Position numbers and translations under genes: made by a program. Below, piece by piece: positions 23,578-34,605 of a DNA stretch of 64,000 bases (the first letter of the stretch is position 1; each line of letters starts with the position of its first letter). The notes beneath the pieces are model-generated. The model was not told the DNA's origin and searched no databases. It saw nothing but the letters and a program-made list of their open reading frames with translations. Origin of the DNA: Cytidiella melzeri. Lineage: Eukaryota; Basidiomycota; Agaricomycetes; Polyporales; Irpicaceae. The stretch covers positions 62,001 through 126,000 of the forward strand of contig JABYQR010000022.1 in the NCBI GenBank assembly GCA_022592445.1. The letters run 5' to 3'.

Positions 23578-25714
23578 TTAGGATGTCACTGCGAGACAAG
23601 ACGAGGTCAGTTGGGCGCCGTAAAGGCAATGGCGGAAGGGCAACGCACTGTAGCTCGCTGGATCGATGTGTTCCGGAAGCTCCGGGACAGCAACTTCGAA
23701 GCGGGCTTGAATAGCGGCCATCACCTGCTGGTCGGACTCGGACGTCACAAAGGTGATGGCCAGGCCCTTCGTGCCAAAACGACCGGCACGCCTAATGACC
23801 GAGGTGAGTTGAGGTTTTCAAAAACATCGTATGGCATTGACGTACCCAACACGATGGAGATAGCTGTCTGCATCAGCAGGGCAATCGTAGTTGATCACGA
23901 TGTTGACACGCTCGACGTCAATGCCACGACCGAAGATATCTGTCGCAACAAGAATTCGCTTCTCGAACGCCTTGAAGGCAGTGTAACGAGTAATACTACA
24001 TGAAAGGAGGCCTCAGATAAAGATGCACTAGGAAATGTGTCCATATACGCACCGTTCTTCTTGGGTCAGGTTCGAGTGAATGCTGATACTGGGAAAGTTG
24101 CAAGACACAAGCAGCTTATCCAACTCAATGGCACGCTGTACGGACTTGACGAAGATGACAACCTTACAAAACATGGTCAGTGTGCAGTCAAGCACCATGC
24201 GGCGTCAAGATAAACCTGGTTGAATTCCAGCGTGTCGAGAAGCTCATTGAGCTTCCTATTCTTGGAGGCTTCGTCGAGCTTCACGTAATGTTGCTGAAGA
24301 CCGTGAAGAGTCAATTTGGTCTCATCGTCGACGAAAATCTCCAGTGGCTGTAAGAAACTGATGAGAAATACAATGACAGCAGGATCGAACATGTCCTTAC
24401 GTTCGCCATGAATTTTTTGCACGTAACACGAATTTCTTTTGCCAACGTGGCGCTGAACATCATGACTTGCTTGTGAAGAGGTGTTGCCCGGAAGATCTCT
24501 TGGACGTCGCGACGCATGTCTGGTGGATGGTGCCGAGGTGAGAAGTTATGTCGACAGTTAGACAACGAAAGAAACGCAGGGTCAAAGGTCAAAAGGGAAA
24601 GCCATTTGCGAAACGAGAAGATGAATAATCCCAGCTTCCACCCCATCCAGAGCCGTCTTCGTGGCACTCTGTTTCAGCAAGAACAGAACGACCCATGCCT
24701 CCTTCGACTTCCTCAACCGCAACGAATTCCGCACCAGGTCACGATAACCGGTTTCCAGATTGATCGAGGGGAGTGCTCAGCACCACTTCGCACATAGAAA
24801 GACCCAGACAGAAGACAGTGACAACATTTTCATGAAGCCATCAAGGCCGGGATGACGCGAGGCAAACAAAGGGGCCGGCAGTGCGAGCAGTGCGAATATG
24901 CTCATCTGATATGGAGGTATGGCGAAGGCGGAATATTTGCAGGATAACTAACCAAGCTGTTCGAGCATTTTATCGCACTCGTCCAGGACGAAGTGTTTGA
25001 CCTTTGAGGCGTCGAGGGCTTTGTCTCTCACGAGAGCGTTGAGGCGGCCGGGAGTGGCAACAACGATATGCGGGCATTTTGTCTTGTCACGAATGAGCTC
25101 GATGTCCTTGGAAACCGCCGTACCGCCGTAGAAGGTGCTAATGCGAACTTCCGGCATGTACTTGGCAAAGCGGGAGTACTCGTTCTTGATCTGGAACGCC
25201 AACTCACGCGTGTGGCACATGACGAGGACTGAAACCTCGCCATTCACAGGCTCAAGTTGCTGGAGAGTTGCAAGAACGAATACGGCCGTCTTTCCGTGAC
25301 CAGATTTTGCCTGGCATAGGACATCCATCCCAAGCACTGCTTGGGGGATACACTCCTGTTGTACTGCAGAATGCGTCAGAAGCGTGTAAGGTGCATGAAT
25401 GCGCTAATCACACACCTTCAGACGGGTGCTCAAAGCCAAGGTCACTAATGGCGCGCAGCAGCTCAGGCTTCAACAAGAAATCCCTGGAATGAGTTCACGT
25501 TAGGTAAGAACAAGGACGAAACTGTGACGACCAAAGCAACATACCTAAATCCAGTGGAATGAATGCCAGAGAAGTTTTTCTTGTCACCTTCACCATCTGC
25601 CGCGGATGCTGCCGCTGCTGCGCCGTTCGACGCTGATGGCGCTGTCGCACCATTTGTGACGACGTCGTGCTCATCCTCGTAGTCGATAAGCTCCTCATTG
25701 TCGGGTGCGCTCAT
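23578..25714 (-). CDS. SUB2: DEAD-box ATP-dependent RNA helicase SUB2/UAP56
   Basis: Spliceosome assembly and mRNA-export helicase, TREX component, nuclear (family knowledge). The start at 25714 gives [16 protein letters not shown], the family's acidic N-terminus. Motifs in order: Q-motif region FEHPSEVQQECIP, motif [11 protein letters not shown], Ia TRELAFQI, Ib TPGRLN, the SUB2-specific DECD box ([11 protein letters not shown]), SAT (MMFSATL), [20 protein letters not shown] and VI HRVGRAGRFG. The gene has several introns. The intron after the DECD exon is unusually long, 24952 to 24520 (433 nt). At the 3' end a 60-nt intron (GTGCGTTGCC to TCTCGCAG) gives the canonical ending IDPASYMTS, with TAA at 23578-23580. 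Reading through this intron stays in frame and uses the same stop. Confidence 0.95.
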
Positions 25715-26224
25715 TTTGTGTCCGTTCGCGTTACTGAGGGTGCAAAGAGGTAGAAACAAGCAAGAGGAAGAGGAGTCGAGAACAAACGCGACGGTGGTAA
25801 GAGGAAAAAGGACGGCCAGCGCGTGGAAACTGAACCAATGTGCGCACGGTCCCGCCATCGGCCGGCGCCGGCTCGGCCAGCGCCTCCGGCCACGACGACT
25901 CTTCCAGCTCAATAGCTACTTGCATACCTCCTATACCTCCAAATCTACACTCTAGCTTCAAAAAATCAATATCAGCTAGCACCTTGTATGCCCATATCAC
26001 AAGCCTAGCAACACAGAAGAACGATACGATGGATTCATACCTCCCGGACGGCCGGCAGAGGTGATGGCCGCCAGTGACGCGCGGACCCAGGCCATTAATT
26101 GGCTGCTTGCCGCCTCACTTGCGAGTGAGACTGGCAGTCGTAGGGTGGATACCGTGCTGCTCTCATCTTACGAGGACGTCCTGGGTTTACTCTTGCTGGT
26201 GCTGGTGCTCTCTGAACCTCCAAG
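25715..26224. promoter_or_regulatory. divergent intergenic region between SUB2 and the mitochondrial carrier
   Basis: A 510-bp head-to-head gap that should hold both promoters and 5' UTRs. Short ORFs on both strands have no recognisable content. No other structure was seen. Confidence 0.4.
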
Positions 26225-27707
26225 ATGAGCTCAAGGCAGACTTATCCTTTCTGGTGAGGTCAATTCAACGGATGCCTGAGTTGCTCCGGTCCTAATAGTT
26301 TGCGGTATATTTTCACAGGCTCGGAGGTTCGTCATTCAAATCTTTGAACAATCAGCTCATGCTAATCGGTTGACCTATGCAATGGCTATTCAGGCGTCGC
26401 GGCTTCGAGTGAGTGTGCTTGGATGCATTTGTGCAATGACTGTGCTTAGTGCGATAACAGTGGCTGCAGCATGCACTCATCCGCTGGACTTGACAAAAGT
26501 GTGCGTACATGCATCTCATCTTGTGGACGTACTCACCAATGTCCTTAAGTCGTCTGCAAACGATTCCGGCCACCCGCGATACCAAACCATCCATGTTTTC
26601 TGTGTTACGGTCAACAGTCTCTCAAACTGGCGTCCGAAGTCTATACACGGGATTGTCAGCAGCGTTTTTACGACAGATGTCCTACTCGCTGGTTCGTCTA
26701 GGCTCGTATGAGAAAATGAAAGAAATCTTGTCCCGCAACAGCTCGCCGTCAAGTGGTGTTCTCTTCTTGAGCGCCATGGCTGCGGGTGCAATGGGTGGTG
26801 TAGCAGGCAACCCTGCAGGTAAGCTCGTGCCATTGTGGTGCTTCGGGATAAGCTTACACGTGATAGATATCTTGCTTGTCCGCATGACCAGTGACAACAT
26901 CCGACCGCCTGATCAGCGGTACAACTACACAAATGCCCTGTCAGGCCTGTTCAGAATCGTAAGGGAGGAAGGAACGACAGGCTTGTTCCGCGGCCTGGAA
27001 GCCAATGTAGTGAGTATTGTCCATGTTAGCAATAAGAACTACGCTGACATACCAGCAGGTTAGAGCAATCCTGATGAACGTATGATGTTATTTGACGTTT
27101 ATACCCAGACAGTCGACTAATTTTTATTTTTTAGGCGTCGCAGGTCGCAACGTGAGTTTAAGATGCCAACATTTATGCTCCTAAGGCGCTGACATTATTT
27201 TAGATATGACTACTTCAAATCCAAGCTGTTATCCCGCTCTCTACCCTTTACAAGCTATCAATTCAAAGACAATCTCTTATGCCACACTGCATCCAGTCTG
27301 CTAGCCGGCGCAGTGGCGACCAGTACGTTGTTTTTTACCTTGATGTCACATCTGCTCATCGAATGTGCCAGCGGTTTGCTCGCCTGCCGATGTAATAAGG
27401 TCACGCGTAATGTCGGCTGTAAGCGTTCCATCTGGTACATCGTTCAAAACCGAAATGACGAGATTCACCCAGTCAGGCGATGCGAGCATGCTCGACATTC
27501 TCCAGACGTCGCTGAAGAAGGAGGGAGCAACCTTCCTGTTCAAAGGCTGGACTCCGGCCTTCGTACGCCTCGGCCCTAACACAGTATTTATGTTTGTTTT
27601 CTTCGAGGTAAATTCCCTTTGTGACTATTCTTCACCGCATGATTTACCCGCTTCGACGTCCTTAGCAACTGAAACGCAGCTGGAGAACGGCGTTCCCAAC
27701 GTCATGA
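26225..27707 (+). CDS. DIC1: mitochondrial carrier, dicarboxylate-carrier (DIC1) type
   Basis: Inner-membrane solute carrier; dicarboxylate carriers exchange malate or succinate for phosphate (family knowledge). The start at 26225 gives MSSRQTYPFWLGG, the usual N-terminus of this subfamily, then VAAACTHPLDLTKV with the first PX(D/E)XX(K/R) signature. The other repeats carry AGNPADILLVRMTSD and CSPADVIRSRVM, followed by IVREEGTTGLFRG and LKKEGATFLFKGWTPAFVRL. The C-terminus is reached by splicing TTCGAG to CAACTGAAACGC and ends at TGA 27705-27707. All three repeats are present, so the gene looks intact. Introns are short; the junction in the first repeat (donor near 26411, GTGTGC) is weaker than the others and was chosen to keep the frame. 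The substrate is inferred from the NP-A-D and PF-LGG motifs. Confidence 0.88.
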
Positions 27708-28803
27708 ACAATCAACAAACTAGACGTCAAACATAGATTACATATATTTCAGGAGACAACTAGAACGGTATCTTGCGCACATCGCCCTACTCATGCGCCC
27801 GGAAGAAATGCCATGCTCCTACAAGCCTTATCTTATTCCTCTATCCCTATCAGGCTGTTACTATTTGTATGATACCATGCAGCTAATTTGACAAAGGAGA
27901 TTGGAACTTGTTTCTCAAGCTGTCTCTATGAATGACTTGGCACGGAACGTCTAGGTATGTGCAGGTATTGATCGGCCATTTGCAGAAGATTGCTTGAATC
28001 CTGTCTGTCCTTGAAGAGGTGGGTTTTCCCGTCTTGTCACTCAATTCAGTCGTTTTTGACGCTATTCACTGCCATGCCCAGCGACTTGTGAGTGATTTGA
28101 TACATTCGTGGACTTCGTGCCCTGACATTCATTTTCCCGTGGGATTGGCCAATAGGAACAGGATTCCAAGCAACGACAGCAGTGCTGCGCACTGAATGTA
28201 GTTTTGCTTGGAGGTCTTGTAACTCAGTCACTGCTGCGCAGCTTTGATTAACTCTCAACCGTTCTCGCTTTAGATGCCAAGCTCAAGGAGTACTCTCACA
28301 TCTTCTTACAGGCTAAATCGCCACAGGGTGAGTACTGGAAATACCTTTTGTTTCTCATACCAGCTTGCGATTCTCTTGGGTTGCTAGCTCTTGGCACTAG
28401 ACCTGGAATTATGACCCAGACTGACTCGCCATCTCCAGATGCGACCTTTGCGGCCATCGCTCAGAGACGGTCCGCTACAGTTGCATCTCTGTCAGTAATT
28501 CGACGGGCCACCTGACACTCCACCGTCGTATCATACTTCTCGAGCCGTGGAGAAGTGTGGCTTCGTGGCCAAGCCGTTCAGGGGCAGCCGCAGTCGTTGC
28601 TGTGCGTGAGACGAAGTGGCCTTGGTCGTAATTCGCAACGTTATGCCGACACAACAAGTGGTGAGATCTTCTAAGCGCCAGACGGAGGTATGTAAGTACT
28701 TAAGGTGCAACTTGAATGCTAGAAAGGACCAACGTCGTACCACTACTCTCAAACGCACCTTCACCACTCTCCTATCCACCACTCACACTCCCCTTGTTAC
28801 TCA
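27708..28803. other. 1.1-kb stretch without a supportable gene
   Basis: Only short ORFs without domains occur here on either strand. It follows the carrier gene and may include its 3' UTR and the promoter of whatever lies downstream. I saw no repeat, tRNA-like or transposon-like structure. Confidence 0.4.
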
Positions 28804-29145
28804 ATGCCCTCGAAAATGATGATTCATACTTCGTCTCGCTCCAAGTCAGGCAGCGGTGCTAGTCGGGTAGGTCAACGTCCGCTTCACAATGACTCCTATT
28901 GCATTCTCTGACATCCAGAATAGTCATCGTTAGCGCGGTCAGATACCAAGTCTTCCGTGACGAGCGCAAAGTCGAATAAATCTTCATGGTCATCTGTGTT
29001 CACTCCATCTACGGTGAGGATTACGACAGCAGCATACGTCGTTCCAGCTTTCTTACACATCATACTGCTAGCCCAATATTATACCGAACTTGTTGACGCG
29101 AAGTTCAAGTACAACTTCATCGACTCAACGAGATGTTGTCAGTGA
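28801..29145 (+). CDS. possible small Ser-rich protein with one hydrophobic segment
   Basis: A small two-exon model can be read: ATG at 28801-28803, exon end near GGTGCTAGTCGG followed by donor GTAGGT, and acceptor GAATAG before SSLARSDTKSS. It encodes about 90 residues. These are an N-terminal half rich in Ser, Lys and Arg, then TPSTVRITTAAYVVPAF and LHIILLAQYYTELVDAKFKY, an amphipathic to hydrophobic segment that could be a membrane anchor. The ORF stops at 29143-29145, though a further exon is possible. I recognise no family. The composition is gene-like but support is thin. Confidence 0.3.
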
Positions 29146-29793
29146 TTATGTCCTGTACAAAACGAGAAACATACGCTGACTGAAACTATCCGTCTCTCTA
29201 GGCAGAAATGCTAGACGACGATAATCAAGCATGGGGTAAACCACGGAGATCGTAGAACATATCACGACAAGAATCACGGACATCTGTTACCTACTCCATT
29301 CGCATGATTCTCAGCGGCGTTGCACTTACGACATAGACCATGTACATGTATCTCTCACGCAGACTTCCATTCTCCAGTCGGAAATACAACGCCAGCAGCG
29401 TGAACGGATGAAGCGGTATGGGTGAGAGGGTCATCCCATGTTCAGAACATCGTATACATGAGAAAATGGCGCTGATAGCCACGGCGTGCTCGTGTCCAAA
29501 TCGTCTCGGAAAGTAGGCGTGCCGTCTGTGCTCCATTGGATGGAGTCACTTATCCTAGAAATGGCACTGAGCGGGACATCGTGCCATGTAAGCTTGGACT
29601 GGTGCACTTAGGACATGGAACGCCGGTGCGCTTGGTGCAAAAAAATCATTAATCTGACAAAGCTTTGCTGTGATATACATAAATTCCAAATTCGAGCAAG
29701 GACGGCTTGCACAGGACGGACTGATAAAGTCTGCAGAATCAGTTGTACAAATTTCCTCGAATGCGAGCAGAGTTTTACTCGCCTGTGGGACAG
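29146..29793. other. region without a supportable gene
   Basis: Short ORFs exist on both strands (for example an 81-codon minus ORF at 29291-29536), but none shows a recognisable domain or an extendable exon structure. It probably includes the 3' UTR of the NmrA-like gene that ends at 29794. Confidence 0.35.
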
Positions 29794-30456
29794 CTACGGC
29801 GATGAAATCAACGGTGCCTTCTGTTGCCATTCCGTGCCTTCGAGCTGTTGGAGCACAAAAGCCACAAAAGCAGCTCTTGATAGGCGGAATCCTACGACGC
29901 CATCGCCAACGTAGCCGGCGACAACGTCCTTCTTCGAGTCGTCCGTCAACAGAGGCACCCGTACGAGTGTCCACAACAACTCGCTGCCCTCGCCTCGTAT
30001 CACCTCTCCGATGGCCACCACATCCTTATATGCGTTAGGTGCAAACAAGGAAACTCCGGTAATCAGAAGTTTGTATACGACGCTGAATTTGTCGTGTTTG
30101 TCCTTCATACTCGCAGTTCCGAGAGCAATCAAGCGTTTTACTCCGTGCTTTTTCATTGCTCGAATGACCAACGAGTACGCTCTTGCCAAGGGCGTGTCAG
30201 ACGGATGGGATCGCCCTTCGGTTGAGGAGGGTCCCAGCGCGGAGAGAACTGCATCTACTCCCGTCACCGCTGTGTCAATAACGGTTTCGTCAGTGAGCTG
30301 TCCTTCGATGACAGTGACGTGGGCGTGGTTGCGAATGGTGTTCGACAACTTGTGCGGCGAACGAGCAAGAACGACAACGGAGTGGTTAAGGGCGAGAGAC
30401 TCTTCAATGAGCAGAATCCCAGCAGGACCTGTCCCGCCAAGTATCAAGAGGTGCAT
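29794..30456 (-). CDS. NAD(P)-binding Rossmann protein, NmrA-like/atypical SDR
   Basis: Single-exon ORF of 220 residues, complete. It begins MHLLILGGTGPAGILLIEE, with the glycine-rich dinucleotide-binding motif GGTGPAG directly at the N-terminus. VVVLARSPHKL provides the basic residue expected after strand 2 for NADP(H) preference. VTVIEGQLTD, GVDAVLSALG and VKRLIALGTASM follow the usual NmrA/NAD(P)-binding (PF13460-like) order. The canonical YxxxK SDR motif is not evident, so it may be a redox sensor or reductase of unknown substrate. No introns were needed. The nearest coding neighbour upstream is the divergent GH5 gene 0.9 kb away. Confidence 0.8.
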   Translation of the reverse strand: MHLLILGGTGPAGILLIEESLALNHSVVVLARSPHKLSNTIRNHAHVTVIEGQLTDETVIDTAVTGVDAVLSALGPSSTEGRSHPSDTPLARAYSLVIRAMKKHGVKRLIALGTASMKDKHDKFSVVYKLLITGVSLFAPNAYKDVVAIGEVIRGEGSELLWTLVRVPLLTDDSKKDVVAGYVGDGVVGFRLSRAAFVAFVLQQLEGTEWQQKAPLISSP

Positions 30457-31353
30457 GCTTGTTGGTAGAGGTGGAGAGACTGGTGGTGGTCGCTCTTGGG
30501 GAGTAGCTCGTCCCTAGCCTTTCCCGCCGTTCGTTCATGTACCAGATACATATGTTCCAGAACATGTTGCAATTGCGTGACAGCTTGTGACCAGACTGGC
30601 TGGCAGGTCTGTGGCCGTTACGGTCTGGCTTCGCAATCGACGCTCATCCACTAACAAGTGGCGAGTTTCGGCGCACCATGAAACATTTGACAAAGTATTA
30701 TGAGTGCGTATAACAACGATGTCCGACTACACAGCGACATTCGCATTTCTGACATGTAGCTGCTTGATAGGTTCAACCAGAATATGTAACTCGGCGAGGC
30801 GCTGTGGCAGAGCCTCAGTTCGCAGTGTAATGCCGCTAACATGCAGATATCAGTCAAAAATATGATTTTGACTCCTGGAGAGAAGCTCTCTAGTGTCTAG
30901 CGGACAGATGCACGAGTCCAGCGGCGCATCAATGAAATGAACAGCGACGCCGAACCTTGTTGTGCACACCATGCGCTCGCCAATATTATCGCAGAGGAGG
31001 TGAGTTATATCCACGAATATCAAGGCCGCTCTCACTTTTCGCGTCACTACAAGGTGCCCCATGAATACGCCAATAGCTGAAATTGCGGCTGCACATCCTG
31101 AACGCTGCATGGGCTATCTCAGCAGTCTGCTGACTGCGTATACCGCTCTTCGTTGATGGCGATGGAGAAGATGTCAATACACATGATGCAGCCTTTTATC
31201 CGACTGTTTGTGCCTCACGAGCTCCCGTGCCCGTTGATCACAGATGGGCACCTCCTTCTCCAGTCCATTCGATGACGCCCCGGTTCACCAGGATATATAA
31301 ACTGCAGGATATGCTGGTACAGACCCCCAGGTTCTTTGTCTCACTCCTTCATC
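30457..31353. promoter_or_regulatory. divergent region between the NmrA-like gene and GH5
   Basis: A gap of 897 bp that holds no supportable gene. Short minus-strand ORFs at 30651-31177 have no domain. The 3' end carries the GH5 promoter, with a TATA-like TATATAAA at 31294-31301. Confidence 0.4.
31294..31301 (+). promoter_or_regulatory. TATA-like box of the GH5 gene
   Basis: TATATAAA lies 53 bp upstream of the GH5 start codon, a plausible distance for a short 5' UTR in a regulated secreted-enzyme gene. The assignment rests on motif and position only. Confidence 0.45.
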
Positions 31354-32894
31354 ATGCGTCTCAGCAATTCTCTTCACAACGTGGTGGCTACCTGGGTTTT
31401 CGTAAACCCTCTCGTGGTTCACGCTGCTCAATCGTTTGCCGGGTCGAACTTGTACTACGCCGCTGGTTTATACCCAGCTGATCGCACAACATTGCTCGAG
31501 TGCGTCCGTTTTTGTGCCAATCTCTCACAATTACTTACGACTGTATACAGCGGGTTACAAAGCGCGGGCATGAAGGTACTACGCGTGTGGCTCGACGGTC
31601 AGTCTGATTCCCAAAAGGTACATGATCTTTTGGCTTGAACCTTGAGCGATTGGAACTAAATGCCGGCAGGGTACTAATATCAACCCGTTCCCAGACCTAG
31701 AGCCGAGTCAAATATGTAACGGTGTTACATCGTGCTACAACGACACGGTTTTGGAACGGCTAGACGACTTCATGATTGATGCGAACGCTCACGGAATCAA
31801 GTTCAGCACGTATTCTGCTAGATTTGCAGCAACAATCAAGGCTAACCTCAGAACAGCTCTTGATCAGCATGCATAGCTTCAACGCTCTTCAAGCTGGTGA
31901 TGTCTATGGCCAAGAGTACGGTACCGGTTACTTCTATGAACAAGACGCCCCTCAGGAAGCATTTGATAAGCGGCTGCAGCATGTAATGAACCATGTTCAC
32001 ACTACGTTGGGCCAGCCGTGGAAGGAGCTGAATGACTATATTTTCGCATTCGAGGCCGAAAACGAAGCCATGATCGGAAAGGCAAGACTTATCCATATGC
32101 CCTAAAATGCCTCTTTCTGACTACGATTTCATAGGGTCAACAATACATCGTGGATCATCAATACTGGTAAACACTCGTCGCTCATCCAATGGAAGAGTTC
32201 TCATATTTCGTCCAGGCAGTGTGACAGAGCCGCTACTATCAAGGCTGAACTGAATGGTAACACAGGTGTAAGTGTCCTCAACTATTGTACTACCGTGTTT
32301 ATCAACTGTAGTGATAGATCTTGGTCACCACCGGAGGTGAATCGTGGCTGGACGAGTCTGTGCAGCCCGACTGGTTGACTTGCGCCTCTCTGGATGTCAT
32401 CGCCATCCATGCTTACGGTACTGGTGACTACACCACTTCTACGATCGAAACCTACGTTTCGCGCGCTCAGGCTGCAGGGAAGAAGTTGTTCATGGAAGAA
32501 TGGTGAGACCCCACCAAGTGATCACTCTCTACCGGATTTTCACGCATACATAACCAAAGGGGAGCGTGCTACTTTTCTACATCCAACAACGATTGTCCGA
32601 CGGGCAGCGCTCTTTCGACTTCAACTCGTAACAGCAACATCCAAACGTGGGCAAGTCAGATCACTGCGGCTGGTCTTCCTTGGCTCTACTGGCAGGTGAT
32701 CCCCAACGCTGACCCTCACGTGAGTTTCCTATACCTCATACTGAGGTCGCACTGCTCAACCCGCCCTGCTGGTGTAGTTCGGATCCGACTACGAGATCGG
32801 CATCGGAGATGCGTCCTGGAGCACCTTGCAGGCCGCCGCAGAAGCTGCTTCGAACGCGAACGCCGCGTTTGATTTCAGTGAATGGCTTTTGTAA
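31354..32894 (+). CDS. secreted glycoside hydrolase family 5, mannanase-like
   Basis: Extracellular polysaccharide hydrolase; the closest resemblance is to fungal GH5 proteins annotated as endo-beta-1,4-mannanases (inference). The start at 31354 gives MRLSNSLHNVVATWVFVNPL, then VVHAAQSFAGSNLYYAAGLYP, a signal peptide followed by the GH5 N-terminal strand. Landmarks are GMKVLRVWLDGQ, HGIK/LLISMHSF, the acid/base Glu in FAFEAENEAM, VIAIHAYG, the nucleophile Glu in KLFMEEWG and LPWLYWQVIPN. It ends FDFSEWLL with TAA at 32892-32894. The intron after GGAAAG (about 32080) begins GC, not GT. At 31800-31856 the expected 55-56-nt intron leaves the frame off by one base (see findings), so the gene may carry a one-base lesion or an assembly error. 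Confidence 0.82.
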
Positions 32895-33248
32895 TTTGTA
32901 AAACGGTTGCGCGCGGTGGTAGAGTAGCAATGCGTAACCGCCGATTATCTATCCTTGCCTATCGTGGCGTCACACACCTATAGAGACTGGAATCTGCAAT
33001 TTCCAACTATAGTTGTGTGTTAATGCGTTCAGGTCGGAATCACCAAAGGCAGATTGAGCATGCAAGTCGGCACAGTAGAACAAGACCCCAAGCTCAAGAC
33101 ACTTCTTGAGCATGCGTGGCACGCGAATTCTTCACATCAAATGTATAGCTATATAACGCAGAAAGCAAGTCACGATAAAATCTTCACAAGAGAACGAAAA
33201 ACCGTTCACCTCAAACTACAACGCATGATTATACAGCTCCAATATAAC
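32895..33248. other. convergent intergenic region between GH5 and GH16
   Basis: The 354-bp gap between the two stop codons presumably holds both 3' UTRs. No ORF or repeat of note. Confidence 0.5.
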
Positions 33249-34605
33249 TTATTGATAAACACGGACAGAGTTGAACTGGAAGTACGCATTATCGAACGCT
33301 GCCGGGTTGTTGTTCACGTAGTCTGCAGGTAGACAGCGGTAAGAGACAAATGGATGGCCAAGCAGCTGAATGGACACTCACCGACGCAAGTACTCGGACA
33401 TCCAGAGGTGCTGTATACATTACCGGCCCAGTCGCCGCCTACAGATTCCGAGTTAAGTATCAGTGAGCAAGGAGGAATTCTCGTCAACGTACAGAAAGTC
33501 AAATTGATGATGATATTGTTCGGTCCGAAGTGCGCTCCAATGTCGCAGGACGTATTCGGGAACAATGCGATAGGAGAGCCCTGTTGCACAGTAAGTTGCG
33601 ATCAGTAACACTGCACACCTCTTAGGATAACCAAGGGTGCATACCCAGTTATCTGTGTTAACAGAGGCTGCGCCGATGTCGCCTGGCTTTGCAGCATTGC
33701 GTGACCAGAACCACACCTTGATGAAGCTGTTAGTTCTTTCCATGGCGTACCATCCTCCACCAGCTGCGTTGAAGGGAGGGCCGTACGTGTTGGTGTCAAA
33801 TCCACTCACACCGCAAGCCTGGCCTCCAGTGGCGTAAGTGTCGCAGTTGAGGCCAGTAGCGGTACCGGTCATAGCGCGGGTGACGGGCATGGTACAGTTG
33901 GACGAGGTGTGAAGACTGACGGAGTTGGGAGACTCGTCATTTACGCCTTCAACCCTGCAAATTTGGTCAACGACAAATTAAATTAGAATAAAGATCCCAC
34001 TTACTGCATGAAGACAAAGTTGGTGCAGACAATAATGTGGTTTGTCAAGACACTACGATGATAAGCAAGAGGTAACGTACGATGTCGACTTCTCCTTCGT
34101 TGGGCCAGTTGGTCTCTGCTGTCTCCCATACGGCAGGCCATGTGCCACAACCTTCCGGCATGTGAGCAATGTCGAACCTATATTGCCAAATCTGTGAGCT
34201 AATATCACATGTGGTGGAGTCAAATGCAGACGTACACAGCAACATGGGTAGTGTATGTGTTCACGCTGCGAACACGAATACTGTTCCTGCCAGGTCCGCT
34301 GGCGGACAGCACAGTGGTGTCGTCAGCACGAATAATGAACGTGTTGCCCTGCGCGTAGGTCAGGTTCTGTGAGAGGGCGGTAGCTTGATCGACGTAGGTC
34401 CTGTTAGCAGACTATGAGCTATTGTGAAATGAGATATAAATTTGGGAGCTTACACTCGTCCGTTCGTTGGGTCTGGGATGTTTTCATGCACAAATGCGCT
34501 GAGAAAAGCACTCCCGATCCAATTGTCGGTGAGGCCATAGGTTGCAGCGAACGCTGTCGGCAAATTGAAGTAAGTGACAAGAGCGAAAACGGACGAGAAC
34601 CGCAT
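33249..34605 (-). CDS. secreted glycoside hydrolase family 16, endo-1,3(4)-beta-glucanase-like
   Basis: Cell-wall or beta-glucan hydrolase/transglycosylase, secreted. The ATG at 34605 gives MRFSSVFALVTYFNLPTAFA, a clear signal peptide, so the longer upstream frame is rejected as the start. The mature protein begins ATYGLTDNWIGSAFLS. Catalytic region: CGTWPAVWETAETNWPNEGEVDI joined to VEGVND, giving the ExDxxE motif. Then HTSSNCTMPV, several Cys, NSFIKVWFWSR, PNTSCDIGAHFGPN-type residues and the C-terminus VYSTSGCPSTC/DYVNNNPAAF ending at 33249. Paired Cys and the order of blocks match basidiomycete GH16 glucanases. The junction inside the catalytic motif (34081 to about 33955) is about 125 nt and leaves one extra base (see findings). 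Confidence 0.82.

Noticed and set aside
24311..24667. Minus ORF of 118 codons
   Set aside because: It is read-through of the long SUB2 intron joined to the downstream exon.
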